37,160 bases of DNA from Coriobacteriales bacterium. GTDB taxonomy: Bacteria; Actinomycetota; Coriobacteriia; Coriobacteriales; UBA8131. A program made the position numbers and the translations under genes. Positions within the stretch are counted from its first letter, which is position 1. The number at the start of each line of letters is the position of its first letter. Of this stretch, positions 18,259-28,635 are shown in pieces. The notes under the pieces were generated by a model. That model saw only the letters and a list, made by a program, of their open reading frames with translations, was not told the origin of the DNA and made no database searches. Location: the NCBI GenBank assembly GCA_031290175.1, contig JAITOC010000059.1, positions 1 through 37,160 of the forward strand, given 5' to 3'.

Positions 18259-20343
18259 TCAGGTGTAGAAGAGTATGTGGTTGTAGCTTGGCACCGGCCA
18301 GTAATCGTGGCCAACCAGTATCTCTACGGCGTCTACCGCATTGCGCACGGTCTCCATGGCGGGGATGACCTTCGTCTGATACGCCTGAGCGTTCTCGAGG
18401 GAATCCTCGGTGGCAGCCGCCGCCTCGATGGCCTTCTCAAGCACGGCAGCACCCGCACTGATTGCGTTGATACCGTCCGTGAGCTTCTCGAGCAAGGCCT
18501 CTTCGGCAGAGGTGTCAAGCTTATCGCTGATATCCTTTTTGGATGCTATGCCCTCCGCGACAAGGGTTGAGTATTCGATAATCGCGGGAATGAAACGGGC
18601 GTGTGCCATGCGAGCGGTAACGAGACCCTCGATGTTGACCTTCTTGGAGTAGTGCTCGAGCTTGACCTCATAGCGGCTTTCGACCTCTGACTTAGAGAGG
18701 ACGGCAAAGCGGTCAAAGAGCTCAAAACTCTCCTGGGTGATAAACTGCGAGAGGGCATCAGGCGTGCTTTTGAGGTTGAGGAGTCCGCGCTTCTCGGCCT
18801 CGATAGGCCAGTCAGCGCTGTAGTTGTCACCGTTGAAGATGATGCGCTGATGATCGCTCAGGGTCTTCTTCAGCCAATCACGTGAGGCGCTCTCGAAGTC
18901 CTTACTCCCTTCGATGGTGTCCGCAAAATCACTGAGCGTTTTTGCGATGATGGTATTGAGCACCATATTCGCATCAGAAAGGTTGACCTCAGAGCCTGCC
19001 ATGCGGAACTCAAACTTATTGCCCGTGAACGCAAACGGTGAGGTTCGATTGCGATCCGTGCTGTCCTTCGGGAAGGTCGGGAGCACCTCAACGCCGAGGT
19101 TCATGAACACGTCACCAGCTGAAGTGTGTGCATGGCTGGAGATAATGGCCTCGACGACCGCCGCAAGCTCATCGCCCAGGAAGATGGATATGATTGCCGG
19201 CGGCGCTTCATTAGCGCCGAGCCGGTGGTCGTTGCCGGCGCTGGCAACACTCATTCTGAGCAGCCCCTGATACTCGTCGACAGCCTTAATGACCGCAGTC
19301 AGAAAGACGAGGAACTGCAGATTGTCATAGGGGGTCTTGCCGGGATCGAGCAGGTTCTGCCCGTCGGCGGAGATGCTCCAGTTGTTGTGCTTACCGCTGC
19401 CGTTGATGCCTTCAAAGGGCTTCTCATGGAGGAGGCAGACGAGTCCATGGTGTGATGCGAGCAGGCGCATCTTCTCCATCGTCAACAGGTTTGAGTCTAT
19501 GGCGGCATTGGTGGTGAGAAAGACGGGTGCAAGCTCATGCTGTGACGGTGCAACCTCGTTGTGCTTGGTCTTGGCGGGTATATCGAGTTTCCAGAGCTCG
19601 CGATCAAGTTCTTGCATGAAGCGTGAGACCGTGGGACGGATTGCGCCAAAGTAGTGCTCCTCAAGCTCCTGACCCTTGCAGGGTGCGGCACCAAAGAGCG
19701 TGCGTCCGGTCAGTATGAGATCGAGTCGGTCGGCGTAGTCCTTCTCCTTGATAAGGAAGTACTCCTGCTCGGCACCGACCGTCGTGGAGACCTGTACCGG
19801 CGTTTTGCCAAAGAGCTTCAAAACGCGCTTGGCCTGCTCGTTGATGGCAGCCATAGAGCGCAGGAGTGGGGTCTTTTTGTCGAGCGCCTCGCCGCCATAG
19901 GAGATGAAGGCCGTGGGGATGCAAAGCACGCTGTCCTTGATGAATGCAAAGCTTGTCGGATCCCAGGCGGTGTAACCACGAGCCTCAAAGGTGGCGCGGA
20001 GGCCTCCTGAGGGGAAGCTCGATGCGTCGGGTTCGCCCTGTATGAGCTCCTTGCCCGAGAAAGCAAGCAGGGTTGAGCCATCATCCTGTGGGTTGATGAA
20101 GCTGTCATGTTTTTCTGAAGTGATGCCGGTCAGGGGCTGGAACCAGTGCGTATAGTGCGTCGCACCCTTCTCGATCGCCCATTCTTTCATGGCATGTGCC
20201 ACGGCATTGGCAATCTCGATGTCCAGCGTCTTGCCTTCCTTGATTGTTTGAGCGAGCTGCTTGTACGTCACCTTGGGCAGCCGTTCCTGCATGATGCGGT
20301 CGTTGAAGACCAGCTCTCCATAGATCTCAGTGATAGATGACAT
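18259..20343 (-). CDS. glnN: Type III glutamine synthetase
   Basis: About 694 aa; [51 protein letters not shown] type III C-terminal region; start [15 protein letters not shown] with GGAGAG SD preferred over the tracked 20514. Confidence 0.93.
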   Translation of the reverse strand: MSSITEIYGELVFNDRIMQERLPKVTYKQLAQTIKEGKTLDIEIANAVAHAMKEWAIEKGATHYTHWFQPLTGITSEKHDSFINPQDDGSTLLAFSGKELIQGEPDASSFPSGGLRATFEARGYTAWDPTSFAFIKDSVLCIPTAFISYGGEALDKKTPLLRSMAAINEQAKRVLKLFGKTPVQVSTTVGAEQEYFLIKEKDYADRLDLILTGRTLFGAAPCKGQELEEHYFGAIRPTVSRFMQELDRELWKLDIPAKTKHNEVAPSQHELAPVFLTTNAAIDSNLLTMEKMRLLASHHGLVCLLHEKPFEGINGSGKHNNWSISADGQNLLDPGKTPYDNLQFLVFLTAVIKAVDEYQGLLRMSVASAGNDHRLGANEAPPAIISIFLGDELAAVVEAIISSHAHTSAGDVFMNLGVEVLPTFPKDSTDRNRTSPFAFTGNKFEFRMAGSEVNLSDANMVLNTIIAKTLSDFADTIEGSKDFESASRDWLKKTLSDHQRIIFNGDNYSADWPIEAEKRGLLNLKSTPDALSQFITQESFELFDRFAVLSKSEVESRYEVKLEHYSKKVNIEGLVTARMAHARFIPAIIEYSTLVAEGIASKKDISDKLDTSAEEALLEKLTDGINAISAGAAVLEKAIEAAAATEDSLENAQAYQTKVIPAMETVRNAVDAVEILVGHDYWPVPSYNHILFYT

Positions 20344-20426
20344 CCCGGACTCTCCTTTTTCATAACGTATATGGCAGAATACACAGTACGGCATAATTGT
20401 TTCGACTTGATTAAATCGCAGGATGA

Positions 20427-21856
<1,430 letters not shown>

Positions 21857-21857
<1 letters not shown>

Positions 21858-23086
21858 TGTCTGAGGTCGGATCAGAGAAGGCGCTCCGCGCCCGCCTTGA
21901 GGAGTTGCCGCGTACCATCTGGTGGGAGGCCGCCTCTTCAGGAGACAGGCCTGCCGTCTGCCTTATCGACCAGACGCGCCTGCCGTTTCGAGAAGATGTG
22001 CGCAGGTGCCATACGCTTGAGGATGTTGAAGGAGCCATACAGTCGCTTGCGCTGCGTGGCGCGCCGGTTCTTGGCGTCGCGGCGGCTCTGGCACTCGCTT
22101 TATGGAGCGAGAATGAGTCGGGCGAGACCGATGTTGACGCCTGGTTAGTCGGCCTCGATATTGCCGCTGCACGTATCGCGCAGGTTCGGCCGACTGCGGT
22201 AAACCTCGCTTGGGGAGCAGAGCGGATGCGCGCCTTTGCCCATACGCTTGACGGTGTTCTGGATGAGCGCAAGGCCGCTATTCTTGACTTTGCCCTGCGC
22301 CTGGTCGATGAGGATGAGGCGGTCAACCGTGCCCTGGGCGCCAAGGGGGCGGAGCTTCTCAAGCCCCAGGCGCGTGTTTTGACGCACTGCAACACAGGAT
22401 CACTTGCGACCGTGTTTTTTGGGACGGCACTCGGAGTTGTCTATTCTGCCTACGACCAGGGGCGCGTCAGCCAGGTCTGGGTCTGCGAGACCCGACCGCT
22501 TAACCAGGGAGGGCGCCTGACGACCTGGGAGCTCATGCGGGCGGGCATCCCCTGCACCCTGATTGCCGACGATGCAGCAGCAAGCCTTATGGCTGCGGGC
22601 GAGGTCGATGCCGTGCTCGTTGGTGCGGATCGTATCTGCGCAAACGGTGACGCCGCCAATAAGATCGGAACTTTGGCACTGGCAATCGCCGCGAACCATT
22701 ATCATGTTCCCTTCTATGTGTGTGCACCGCTCTCAACCTTCGACGCAACGCTCAAGGACGGTTCTCAGATACCCATCGAGCGACGCGCTTCCTCTGAACT
22801 GCAGGGCTTTGGTGCCTCGGGAGTTGTTGTGCCGGATTCCCGGCTTATCGCAACGGTTCTGTCTGCTGTTACGGGTAAGGGCAAGCGCAGCTTCAAGCTC
22901 AAAGAAGGGCATCGAGCCAGCATCGAACGCGTCACAGGGGGCTATGCTTTCGACACCTGGCTCAGGACAACACCCCAGAAAACAAGGGTCTACAATCCTG
23001 CCTTTGACGTGACTCCGGCAAGCTTGATAAGTTCCTTTGTTACCGAGACCGGCGTCTACGCCCCTCATGAGCTTGAGTCAGTGTGA
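21857..23086 (+). CDS. mtnA: S-methyl-5-thioribose-1-phosphate isomerase
   Basis: DQTRLPFREDVRRCHTLEDVEGAIQSLALRGAPVLGVAAALALAL...LTHCNTGSLATVFFGTALGVVYSAYDQGRVSQVWVCETRPLNQGGRLTTWEL...VLVGADRICANGDAANKIGTLALAI; TGATG overlap with ahcY. Confidence 0.93.
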
Positions 23087-23116
23087 CGCGGAAAGACGAC
23101 AAAACGACGTGACTGA

Positions 23117-23803
23117 GTGAACCCGCTTGTAGAAGCCGCTCTTGAGTTCGTTTGGCCGACCCGTTGTGTTGGCTGTGATGAGCACGGCTCGTTGCTTTGT
23201 CCCTCCTGCCGAGAAGCGCTTCCTTTTATCGATCCTGCGCTTGCCTGTCCGCGCTGCGGTGCTCCTTTTGGTCAACGCGTCTGTACAGAGTGTTCGACCG
23301 CCGAGGGTCTACGTCCTCTGCCCTTTGATGGCGCAGTCAGTGCCTGTGAGTTCACGGGCACGGCGGCTCGTCTTGTCGTCGCCTACAAAGACCAATTTGA
23401 ACGGCGCTTGGCTCCGGTTATTGCAGGTCTTATCTTTGAGGTCATCCCGCGGGATTGGGTTCGTACAAGTGACAGTATCACCTGGATTCCCTCGGATGCC
23501 GAGGCGCTGCGCAGACGCGGATTCGATCATATGGAGGCGGTCGCAGAAGAGCTCGCTGCGATTATCGGTCGTCCGGCCAGCATGCTGCTCTCTAAGGCAA
23601 ACGCCACAGACCAACGCGTGCTCGACAAGCAGGAGCGAGCGGATAACATGCGTGGAGCCTTTGAGCTTATCGCCGAGCCTCCCCAGCGCATCCTTCTTAT
23701 CGACGATGTGCTTACTTCCGGAGCAACCCTTGAAGGGGCATCACAGATGCTTCTCACCGCCGCCAGAACCGTTCATGTAGCCACATTCGCACGCGTTTGG
23801 TGA
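23117..23803 (+). CDS. comF: ComF family protein / phosphoribosyltransferase
   Basis: Zn-finger CVGCDEHGSLLCPSCRE...CPRCGAPFGQRVCTEC; PRPP loop ILLIDDVLTSGATLEGASQML. Confidence 0.92.
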   Translation: MNPLVEAALEFVWPTRCVGCDEHGSLLCPSCREALPFIDPALACPRCGAPFGQRVCTECSTAEGLRPLPFDGAVSACEFTGTAARLVVAYKDQFERRLAPVIAGLIFEVIPRDWVRTSDSITWIPSDAEALRRRGFDHMEAVAEELAAIIGRPASMLLSKANATDQRVLDKQERADNMRGAFELIAEPPQRILLIDDVLTSGATLEGASQMLLTAARTVHVATFARVW

Positions 23804-23812
23804 GTGAGGGAA

Positions 23813-23877
23813 CCGGACATAGGTAACGTCCCCTTTTGCCCCCCTTTTGTCCCCCCTTTTGTCCCCCTTTTGTCCGG
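23813..23877. repeat. Four imperfect GTCCCCCTTTT tandem units framed by CCGGACA/TGTCCGG inverted repeat
   Basis: ccggacataggtaac GTCCCCTTTT GCCCCCCTTTT GTCCCCCCTTTT GTCCCCCTTTT GTCCGG. Confidence 0.8.
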
Positions 23878-23962
23878 TAACCCCAATTGAGGATTGGTAC
23901 CTACCTGATTACTCTTCTGCAACGAGCCGCCCTATTCTCTGCTGGTTCTGCTAAAATTGTTC

Positions 23963-24219
23963 GGTTCCCTCCAGGTCTGTGGTTGCGGAGACTTTCTGTA
24001 AAGAGAGCTCTCTTAGTCCAAGGTAGATGCGGCCTAAAGGATCCACGTAAACCAGCGGGTCTCTCTGCTGGCGAGCACGGCGCGTCTTAGGGGTAAGTCG
24101 TACCGCTCGGTGTAAGGGGCATCCGCCCCCCGGGCGAGAGGGTCAGTAGTGAGATCGTATCAAGCAAAAGCCCCCGTATGCGAGTGTGGGGTCAAAGACC
24201 AGGTCAGCTGGAGGGAACC
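23963..24219 (+). ncRNA. Structured ncRNA, probable raiA RNA
   Basis: Perfect 12-bp closing stem GGTTCCCTCCAG (23963-23974)/CTGGAGGGAACC (24208-24219); internal hairpins (GAGAGCTCTC, CCAGC..GCTGG, GGGGCatccGCCCC); extended -10 TGCTAAAAT just before the 5' end; lies 3' of comF, upstream of raiA on the same strand; no coding potential. Confidence 0.65.
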
Positions 24220-24281
24220 TTATCAAAAAGGACGCACAGTAGCGTCTGTGAGGGCATAAAGAGGATGGTGTCGAGCAAACG

Positions 24282-25256
24282 ATGAAGCGGATGCGTTCTA
24301 TTCTATCGGTGGTTTTGGTTTTTATGATGGTTGCCCTCTCATTCGGGCTTTCCGGCTGCTTTTTCAACCAGGAGCAGGGGACAGGTCTGACCTTGTCCGA
24401 TCCGGCGGTCACCACGCCGACGATAGCAACTCCCGGAGTGCTTCGGGTCGGGGTTGATTCGTCCCATGGTCCTTTTGCCGGTATCGTGGACGGAAAAATC
24501 GTCGGGATCGACAGGGATATAGCGGCCGCAGTTGCTGAGCGTCTCGGCTTGCGTCTTGAGTTGATCGATATCGCCAACCAGGATCCCACTCAGATGTTGG
24601 CGGAGGGTACGGTTGATATCGTAATGGGGGTCAAAAAGAGCAACGAGGTCTCTCCGCAAAACGGGCTGATAGGTCCCTATATCGTCGATGGGCCCGCAAT
24701 CTTCGTGATAAACCAGTCCGGCGTACCCCAGCCGCTCGATCCGGCGACACTCAACGGTCAGACCATCGTTACCAAGGCGGATACGCGCGCAGCCTGGCAG
24801 GCGCAGCAGGCCTACGGCTCAGAGAATGTCATCGAGCTTGAATTAGCCCCCAATGAGATAGCCCCGATTTTCGATCAGCTCAAGAGCGGTGAAGTAACCT
24901 ATGCGGCCGTGGACGCGGTCAGTGGATCGCATATCGCTGCGGTTAACTATGATGACATCGTCTGTGCGGCCTTTCTTGCAGACAAGGATGGCGTGTACCC
25001 TGAAGGCGTCTACATGGCAGTGCGACCAGATAATACCGAACTCGCCAACAAGGTTACCCAGGCTCTGCAGGGGATGCGTGATGGTGGGGAGCTGACGGTC
25101 ATAGTCAGCAAGTGGCTCGGCCCTGTCTCCACATCCGTACTGACGGGCAAACAGGCAATAGAGTCACATACGGTCACGCCAGAGCTCGGTGGGGCTACGA
25201 GTGGCGGGACAGATACAGGTGCCGACCCCAACGCTGCCCCGAACTCCCTACAATAG
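24282..25256 (+). CDS. Amino acid ABC transporter substrate-binding lipoprotein (SBP family 3), canonical domain order
   Basis: Lipobox LSGC; VLRVGVDSSHGPFAGIVDGKIVGIDRDIAAAVAERLGLRLELI...GTVDIVMGVKKS...ALQGMRDGGELTVIVSKWLG in native order. Confidence 0.88.
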   Translation: MKRMRSILSVVLVFMMVALSFGLSGCFFNQEQGTGLTLSDPAVTTPTIATPGVLRVGVDSSHGPFAGIVDGKIVGIDRDIAAAVAERLGLRLELIDIANQDPTQMLAEGTVDIVMGVKKSNEVSPQNGLIGPYIVDGPAIFVINQSGVPQPLDPATLNGQTIVTKADTRAAWQAQQAYGSENVIELELAPNEIAPIFDQLKSGEVTYAAVDAVSGSHIAAVNYDDIVCAAFLADKDGVYPEGVYMAVRPDNTELANKVTQALQGMRDGGELTVIVSKWLGPVSTSVLTGKQAIESHTVTPELGGATSGGTDTGADPNAAPNSLQ

Positions 25257-25344
25257 ACCTATACGTACCCTTTAACCATAAATTAACATATGATAGCGGT
25301 TTGCTGTCTCCAATCATCGATGTTTTGCGGTACCCTATACCCTG

Positions 25345-25358
25345 CTCACTTTAGTGAG
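25345..25358. promoter_or_regulatory. Candidate operator palindrome upstream of the permuted SBP gene
   Basis: CTCACT-TT-AGTGAG inverted repeat 41 bp upstream of ATG 25399, next to a TATACC-like -10 at 25336. Confidence 0.35.
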
Positions 25359-25398
25359 ACAAAGGGACATGGAAAAGTAAGCTAAGAGGAGGTTTACA

Positions 25399-26280
25399 AT
25401 GTTGAGAGTCAAGAAAGGCCTTGCGCTTCTGATGGTACTAGTGCTGGCGATGAGTCTGTCGTTGTTCGGCTGTGGGACCAGCGCCCCCAGCGGTTCCGAT
25501 GAACCGAGCACCACAGACGACCAGCCCGTGGCCGCAAAGACGGAACTCGTCGAGTTCCCTGCGACCAGCGAGGCGCTCGCTGCTCTTGAGGCAGGCAATG
25601 TGGAGGCGGTCGTATTCGACGAGCCCGTGGCGGTCGAGCAAGTTGCAAATACCTATACGGATGCTGAGATCATCGAGGTTATCCCGACGGGCGAGCAGTA
25701 CGGTTTTGCGGTCTCCAAGGATAACCCAGAGCTCACCGCAGCGGTTAACTGGGCACTGGGTGACATTGAGAAGGATGGTTCGTTCGCTCCTATCTTTGAG
25801 AAGTATTTCCCTGGAGTCTCGGTTCCCAAGCTGACGACTTCTGCCACACCTGCAAGCAAGCCGGATCTGACCGCTATCAAGACCGTCACCGCAGGCACGC
25901 TTACGGTTGGTTCCGATTGTGACTACCCGCCCTTCATCTACATGGAGGGGGAAACTCCTGCCGGCTTCGAGTATGAGATTTTGCAACTGGTCGGGGAGAA
26001 GCTTGGTTTGAAGATTGAGTATCTGGCACCACAGGCATTCGACTCCATCCTAGCTTCTGTTTCGGCAGGCACAAAGATGGATATCGGTGTCTCATCCTTT
26101 ACCATCAATGACGTACGCCTTGAAACCGTTGATTTCTGTGTGCCGTACTTCGATTCCAATCAGGCGGTAGTAGCGCTCAAGTCCAAGGGCTACACGAGTG
26201 TTGAGGATCTGAGGGGTAAGAAGGTTGCTGCCCAGTCCGGCACGACCGGCGCTGATTGGGTACGTGAGAACCTGATGTAA
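25399..26280 (+). CDS. Circularly permuted SBP family 3 amino acid-binding lipoprotein
   Basis: Lipobox LFGC; aa 47-139 match the C-terminal part of a GlnH-type SBP (KTELVEFPATSEALAALEAGNVEAVVFDEP...YGFAVSKDNPELTAAVNWALGDIEKDGSFAPIFEKYFPG); aa 161-292 match its N-terminal part (GTLTVGSDCDYPPFIYMEGETPAGFEYEILQLVGEKLGL...DIGVSSFTINDVRLETVDFCVPYFDSNQAVV...LRGKKVAAQSGTTGADWVRENL), then TAATAA. Confidence 0.88.
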   Translation: MLRVKKGLALLMVLVLAMSLSLFGCGTSAPSGSDEPSTTDDQPVAAKTELVEFPATSEALAALEAGNVEAVVFDEPVAVEQVANTYTDAEIIEVIPTGEQYGFAVSKDNPELTAAVNWALGDIEKDGSFAPIFEKYFPGVSVPKLTTSATPASKPDLTAIKTVTAGTLTVGSDCDYPPFIYMEGETPAGFEYEILQLVGEKLGLKIEYLAPQAFDSILASVSAGTKMDIGVSSFTINDVRLETVDFCVPYFDSNQAVVALKSKGYTSVEDLRGKKVAAQSGTTGADWVRENLM

Positions 26281-26291
26281 TAACCTGCGAC

Positions 26292-26323
26292 TCTGCTGGC
26301 TGCTCCTTTGAGCAGCCAGCAGA
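26292..26323 (+). other. Strong intercistronic hairpin between SBP and permease genes
   Basis: TCTGCTGGCTGCTC-cttt-GAGCAGCCAGCAGA, 14-bp perfect stem, no downstream T tract. Confidence 0.85.
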
Positions 26324-26337
26324 ATCCGGAATAGACT

Positions 26338-27771
26338 ATGCGGCTCTTTGAATCCTTCCCAGAAAGACGGTTGATGACGAAAAGCGCTACTGCAAGGATT
26401 GCGCAACTGCTACTCACCTTTGTGGTGGCGTTTGTTGTTGCGTCTTTTTTCGCCCTTGTCGCCTTGGCACCCCTTGAGGCTGACGCGCTAACGGTGAAAC
26501 GAACAACTGCCAGTTCGAATGAATCTGCTGGCAACAATATCATCGGTGGTGAACCTACTCGTGTGACTTGGGAGGCAGTGGTTGCCGATAACGAAGAGAT
26601 TGCCTCACTGAATCTCAAGTTTCCTGAAGGCTGCTCCCTTGCCGACGATGCCAGCGCCAGGGTAACGGTGATCGAGGGTACCAAGCGCGTCGACACCCTG
26701 ACCGAACTGCCCATAACCGCAGATGAGGCAGTCATCAACTTCTCTGACCCAGTGCCGAGTGGTATGATTTTGCGCGTTGAGGTATATCATATATGCCTGC
26801 CGGCCTTTGGAGGTACCTATAGCCTGACCGGATCCTATGTCGATGGCAAGGGTGTAGAGAGAGAGCTGGAGGCATCTCCGACCATAACGGTTATCGGCAT
26901 GCCTTTTAATCAGGCGCTCATCAAATGGCTCGGGGATCAATCCTGGGTTCAGTGGTGGAACTCATTCACCTTCTGCAAGATATTCCTGAATCCGCAGGTC
27001 GCCGCCGCCGCCATCCCTAATACCTTCATAGGCTGGTTGCGCTCGCTCGGCCTTGTGCTCGTCGGCTTTCCCCTGGCCATACCCATCGGTCTCGGTATTG
27101 CGTTTTTGAGGATGTCGACGCTGCCGCCCCTCCGCTTTGTTGCTTCGATCTACGTGAACGTCATCCGTGGTACGCCGCTATTCCTGCAGATATACATTGC
27201 CTTCTTCGGTCTACCGCTTCTTGGTCTGAAGGTGGACGAATATCTACTCGGTATTCTGGTACTTGCCATGAACTCGAGTGCCTATCTAGGTGAGATCTTC
27301 CGGGCGGGCATCCAGTCCATCCACAAGGGGCAGTTCGAGGCAGCGGCTTCGCTCGGGATGAATAAGCGCCAGACGATGTTCTCGGTCATCATTCCGCAGA
27401 CCATACGTCGCGTCATCCCAACGGCAACCTCCGAGTTCATCCTGCTCTACAAAGACACCTCGCTGCTCGCTGCCGTCGGTGTCATGGAGCAGATGATGTT
27501 CGCAAAGACTATGGTAGCCACAACGGGGAACATGACCCCCTATATGGTCGCCGCAGGCTACTACCTGATTGTGACCCTGCCCTTGACGCGGATCATCTCG
27601 ACCTTTGAGAAGAGGCTGGCCGCCGCAGAGGGGCAGGACGCGCCAGACGACAAGGCAAAGGGCAAGAAGAAGGCTCGGCGTGTAGGCTTATTCAAGACAA
27701 CAGTACCAACGAACACCATTGACACGGGTTTAACCGCAAAGAGCGATCCCGACCAGCATTCGAGCCAGTGA
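26338..27771 (+). CDS. Polar amino acid ABC transporter permease (HisM-type) with N-terminal extracytoplasmic domain
   Basis: N-terminal TM/signal anchor, about 150-aa beta-rich ectodomain, then HisM permease with YVNVIRGTPLFLQIYIAFFGLP and EAAASLGMNKRQTMFSVIIPQTIRRVIPTATSEFILLYKDTSLLAAVGVMEQM; start may be 26374. Confidence 0.9.
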   Translation: MRLFESFPERRLMTKSATARIAQLLLTFVVAFVVASFFALVALAPLEADALTVKRTTASSNESAGNNIIGGEPTRVTWEAVVADNEEIASLNLKFPEGCSLADDASARVTVIEGTKRVDTLTELPITADEAVINFSDPVPSGMILRVEVYHICLPAFGGTYSLTGSYVDGKGVERELEASPTITVIGMPFNQALIKWLGDQSWVQWWNSFTFCKIFLNPQVAAAAIPNTFIGWLRSLGLVLVGFPLAIPIGLGIAFLRMSTLPPLRFVASIYVNVIRGTPLFLQIYIAFFGLPLLGLKVDEYLLGILVLAMNSSAYLGEIFRAGIQSIHKGQFEAAASLGMNKRQTMFSVIIPQTIRRVIPTATSEFILLYKDTSLLAAVGVMEQMMFAKTMVATTGNMTPYMVAAGYYLIVTLPLTRIISTFEKRLAAAEGQDAPDDKAKGKKKARRVGLFKTTVPTNTIDTGLTAKSDPDQHSSQ

Positions 27772-27783
27772 GCGTGGTAGATC

Positions 27784-28533
27784 ATGTGTGCAGATAAATC
27801 CACAAGAACCATCGTCAGCATCAGGAACCTCTACAAGGCATTTGGCAACAACGAGGTGCTGAAGGGTGTCGATCTGAACGTCGCACGTGGTGAGGTTGTT
27901 GTCATTTTAGGACCTTCGGGCTCGGGGAAATCGACCCTGCTGCGCTGCGTGAACCTGCTTGAGAAGCCCACTTCGGGCGAGATCTGGCTTGAAGATACCG
28001 AGATTACCGCGCCTAAGACCGACGTGAATAAAGTGCGTGAACGCATCGGGATGGTGTTCCAGTCTTTCAACCTCTTTCCGCATCTGTCGGCCAAGCGCAA
28101 TGTCATGCTCGCCCAGCGCAAGGTGCTCAAGCGCTCCAAAGAGGATGCCGAGCGCATCGCGCTGGAACAATTGGAGAAGGTCGGGCTCGGAGACCGCGTC
28201 AACTATCTGCCCGCGCAACTCTCCGGTGGTCAGCAACAGCGCGTGGCCATTGCACGTGCACTGGCGACCGACCCGCACGTTATGCTCTTTGACGAGGCGA
28301 CCAGCGCGCTTGACCCCGAGCTTGTGCGCGGTGTCCTCGATGTCATGCGCTCGCTTGCCGAGGCCGGCATGACCATGATGGTCGTTACCCACGAGATGGG
28401 CTTTGCCCGCGAGGTAGCAGACCGTGTCATCTTTATGGACGAGGGTGTTATCGTCGAGCAAGGCTCGCCCCAGGAGGTCTTTGACCACCCCACATCCCCA
28501 CGCACACAGGATTTCTTAGGACACATCTCCTGA
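27784..28533 (+). CDS. Polar amino acid ABC transporter ATP-binding protein (GlnQ/HisP-like)
   Basis: [76 protein letters not shown]. Confidence 0.95.
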   Translation: MCADKSTRTIVSIRNLYKAFGNNEVLKGVDLNVARGEVVVILGPSGSGKSTLLRCVNLLEKPTSGEIWLEDTEITAPKTDVNKVRERIGMVFQSFNLFPHLSAKRNVMLAQRKVLKRSKEDAERIALEQLEKVGLGDRVNYLPAQLSGGQQQRVAIARALATDPHVMLFDEATSALDPELVRGVLDVMRSLAEAGMTMMVVTHEMGFAREVADRVIFMDEGVIVEQGSPQEVFDHPTSPRTQDFLGHIS

Positions 28534-28635
28534 TACAGATGTGCCGTTTATCGCTTTTCGGTTACAAACGAGGAAAATCTCTCTGAAACGCGCTATCCTG
28601 AAATCTCAGGGAAACGCAACGGCAAGGGAGGGTAT

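Noticed and set aside
23828-23877. CRISPR-like array
   Set aside because: Units are 10-12 bp homopolymer-based with no spacers or cas genes
23963-24219. Structured RNA as 6S, tmRNA, RNase P or SRP RNA
   Set aside because: No tRNA-like ends, no GAGGAAAGTCC-type RNase P core, no SRP GGAA-loop signature; context favours raiA RNA, though 6S cannot be formally excluded without cmscan
25399-26280. Permuted SBP as a pseudogene fragment or truncated tandem SBP
   Set aside because: Both complementary parts of the fold are present and in frame, with lipobox, SD, inter-part linker and double stop; no leftover SBP sequence recognisable in flanking DNA
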